Shown piece after piece: positions 5,715 through 6,419 of a stretch of DNA of 6,419 nt (within the stretch, counting starts at the first letter, position 1; the number at the start of each line of letters is the position of its first letter). Below the pieces are notes generated by a model that was given only the letters and a program-made list of their open reading frames with translations, was not told where the DNA came from and ran no database searches. This stretch comes from an uncultured Roseburia sp. (lineage in GTDB: Bacteria > Bacillota > Clostridia > Lachnospirales > Lachnospiraceae): NCBI GenBank assembly GCA_900756925.1, contig CAAELX010000043.1:1-6419 (forward strand), read 5' to 3'. The position numbers were made by a program, and so were the translations under genes.

Positions 5715-6197
5715 ATGAAGTATGTTTCGTATCGGATAAGAAAATTACATCAGGAGGAAATAAAGATCTTAGACGATTTTCTATATGAAGCAATTTTTAT
5801 CCCCGAAGGAACCAAAGCACCGCCGAAAGAGATCATCAAAGAGCCGGAGTTGCAGGTGTATGTTGCGGATTTTGGGAAAAAGAAAGATGATAACTGTTAT
5901 GTTGCGGAAACGTCTGGGAAAATAGCAGGAGCGGTCTGGTGCCGGATTATGGATGATTATGGGCATGTAGATAATGATACGCCTTCACTTGCAATATCGG
6001 TTCTTGAGGAATTCCGGCATTGCGGAATCGGAACCGCATTGATGCAGCACATGCTTACCGCATTAAAACAACAGAGCTATCCACAGGTATCTCTGTCAGT
6101 GCAGAAAGCGAATTATGCTGCACGGATGTATAAAAAACTCGGGTTTGAAACTGTGGAGGATAAAGAGGAAGAATACATTATGGTTCGCAGACTGTGA
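5715..6197 (+). CDS. GNAT-family N-acetyltransferase
   Basis: A 160-residue protein of GNAT size and pattern, transferring an acetyl group from acetyl-CoA to an amine on an unknown acceptor. The acetyl-CoA pyrophosphate-binding motif A is SVLEEFRHCGIGTALMQHML, with R101-x-x-G104-x-G106. Motif B is VQKANYAARMYKKLGFE (129-145), where NYAARMYKKLGF is the classic GNAT C-terminal signature. The N-terminal segment (IRKLHQEEIKILDDFLYEAIF) and the insert with IPEGTKAPP resemble a Firmicute subgroup common as single genes. Start at 5715: AGGAGG (5701-5706) is 8 bases upstream, and an in-frame ATG at 5664 lies inside the previous gene. The stop TGA (6195-6197) overlaps a possible GTG start of the next short frame. 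No signal peptide or membrane segment. Confidence 0.92.
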   Translation: MKYVSYRIRKLHQEEIKILDDFLYEAIFIPEGTKAPPKEIIKEPELQVYVADFGKKKDDNCYVAETSGKIAGAVWCRIMDDYGHVDNDTPSLAISVLEEFRHCGIGTALMQHMLTALKQQSYPQVSLSVQKANYAARMYKKLGFETVEDKEEEYIMVRRL

Positions 6198-6313
6198 ACA
6201 CAGAGATGAAGTCTGGTTTTACAACCTGGAACGAGTTGTACGCAGAGATGGGAGAAACAAAATGTATCGGTCATTTCCAGACAAAGGTATTAATTGCAGA
6301 AATGATTTTTTAG
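6194..6313 (+). CDS. Short ORF of unknown function, possibly truncated
   Basis: A frame of 39 codons from GTG at 6194, or 35 from ATG at 6206, ending with TAG at 6311-6313. The GTG overlaps the acetyltransferase stop (GTGA), hinting at coupling, although no Shine-Dalgarno is seen before either start. The residues (KSGFTTWNELYAEMG, then KCIGHFQTKVLIAEM) have ordinary protein composition, but I recognise no family. The last codons and the stop lie in the left arm of the inverted-repeat junction at 6301-6343, so the original gene may have been longer and cut there. It may equally be a chance frame. Confidence 0.3.
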   Translation: MNTEMKSGFTTWNELYAEMGETKCIGHFQTKVLIAEMIF

Positions 6314-6343
6314 ACACGCTCTAGAGCGTGTTTGAAAAACATT
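6301..6343. repeat. Head-to-head inverted repeat junction at an IS end
   Basis: The left arm (6301-6321) and right arm (6324-6343) are inverted copies differing by one indel and two transitions, separated by TA (6322-6323). The core is the perfect palindrome ACACGCTCTAGAGCGTGT (6314-6331). The right arm begins GAGCGTGTTTGAAAAAC, the form of an IS terminal repeat, and leads inward to the transposase stop 29 bases away. The left arm is therefore either a second, mirrored IS end left by an earlier event or a target hairpin the element chose. It is a poor transcription terminator, since on either strand A residues rather than a U-run follow the stem. Confidence 0.6.
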
Positions 6344-6419
6344 TTAAGTTGTTCATTTTAACCAAATTAATATTGAAACGATACATAAGAAGCCTAAGTA
6401 GGTGAATGCTAATTTATCA
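6324..6419 (-). mobile_element. Partial insertion sequence, probably IS5-like, right end
   Basis: The element runs off the window. Its terminal repeat GAGCGTGTTTGAAAAAC starts at 6324, with TA (or CTA) beside it as a possible target duplication. Inside it, on the minus strand, is the end of a transposase gene. IS5-group elements typically have short terminal repeats, a single DDE transposase and 2-4 base duplications, consistent with what is visible. The other end and the catalytic domain are not in view, so the family call is inference. Confidence 0.55.
6353..6419 (-). CDS. C-terminal end of a DDE transposase (partial)
   Basis: Only the last 21 codons and the TGA stop (complement of 6353-6355) are present. 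The tail AFTYLGFLCIVSILIWLK resembles the hydrophobic C-terminus of IS5-like DDE transposases (pattern FTYLxFLxIxxIxIWL). The stop lies 29 bases from the element's terminal repeat, as expected for a compact IS. No catalytic residues are inside the window, so activity cannot be judged. Confidence 0.5.
   Translation of the reverse strand, partial: DKLAFTYLGFLCIVSILIWLK

Noticed and set aside
6314..6331. Palindrome as a rho-independent terminator for the GNAT operon
   Set aside because: The stem is followed by TTTG then A residues, and on the other strand by CTAAAAAA; neither gives a U-tract. The extended similarity of the arms fits IS ends better.
1..6419. CRISPR array, tRNA or rRNA genes
   Set aside because: No regularly spaced direct repeats, no cloverleaf with a T-loop GTTCRA motif, and no rRNA-like stretches were seen.

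Overview
The window looks like chromosomal DNA from a gut-type Firmicute, most likely Lachnospiraceae (Blautia/Dorea/Ruminococcus-like). This is inferred from strong AGGAGG ribosome binding sites, sigma-A style promoters, moderate GC, short housekeeping operons on alternating strands, and palindrome-rich intergenic DNA. No marker gene fixes the genus.

Layout. (1) 1-291: a run of palindromes (3-100) butts directly onto the C-terminal remnant of an HI0074-type HEPN protein (nucleotidyltransferase substrate-binding family), a decayed MNT/HEPN module. (2) 310-858, minus strand: an IPP-isomerase-like Nudix hydrolase with a good promoter about 180 bases upstream and a long structured leader. (3) 1253-2485, plus strand: an M29-family aminopeptidase (PepS/AmpS type) with its own promoter. 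(4) 2486-3025: a noncoding interval with a roughly 173-base rod-like inverted repeat (2532-2704) and a hairpin (2912-2949) that can terminate transcription from both sides. (5) 3026-4977, minus strand: a two-gene operon, Cof-type HAD phosphatase then glycerate kinase, joined by an ATGA stop/start overlap and driven by an extended -10 promoter. (6) 5314-6197, plus strand: an internally deleted YbaK/EbsC (aminoacyl-tRNA deacylase) gene, a two-helix mini membrane protein and a GNAT acetyltransferase, closely spaced and each with a Shine-Dalgarno. (7) 6194-6419: a short ORF, then an inverted-repeat junction and the terminal 21 codons of what is probably an IS5-like transposase on the minus strand, whose element continues beyond the window.

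The intact genes are ordinary metabolism: peptide turnover, glycerate to phosphoglycerate, phosphate-ester hydrolysis, nucleotide or isoprenoid diphosphate chemistry, and acetylation. I see no complete defence system, CRISPR array, tRNA or rRNA. The unusual content is gene decay (HEPN remnant, in-frame gutted YbaK, short ORF next to an IS end) and unexplained structured DNA, above all the 2532-2704 rod. That rod is the best candidate here for an undescribed RNA or a non-autonomous mobile repeat.
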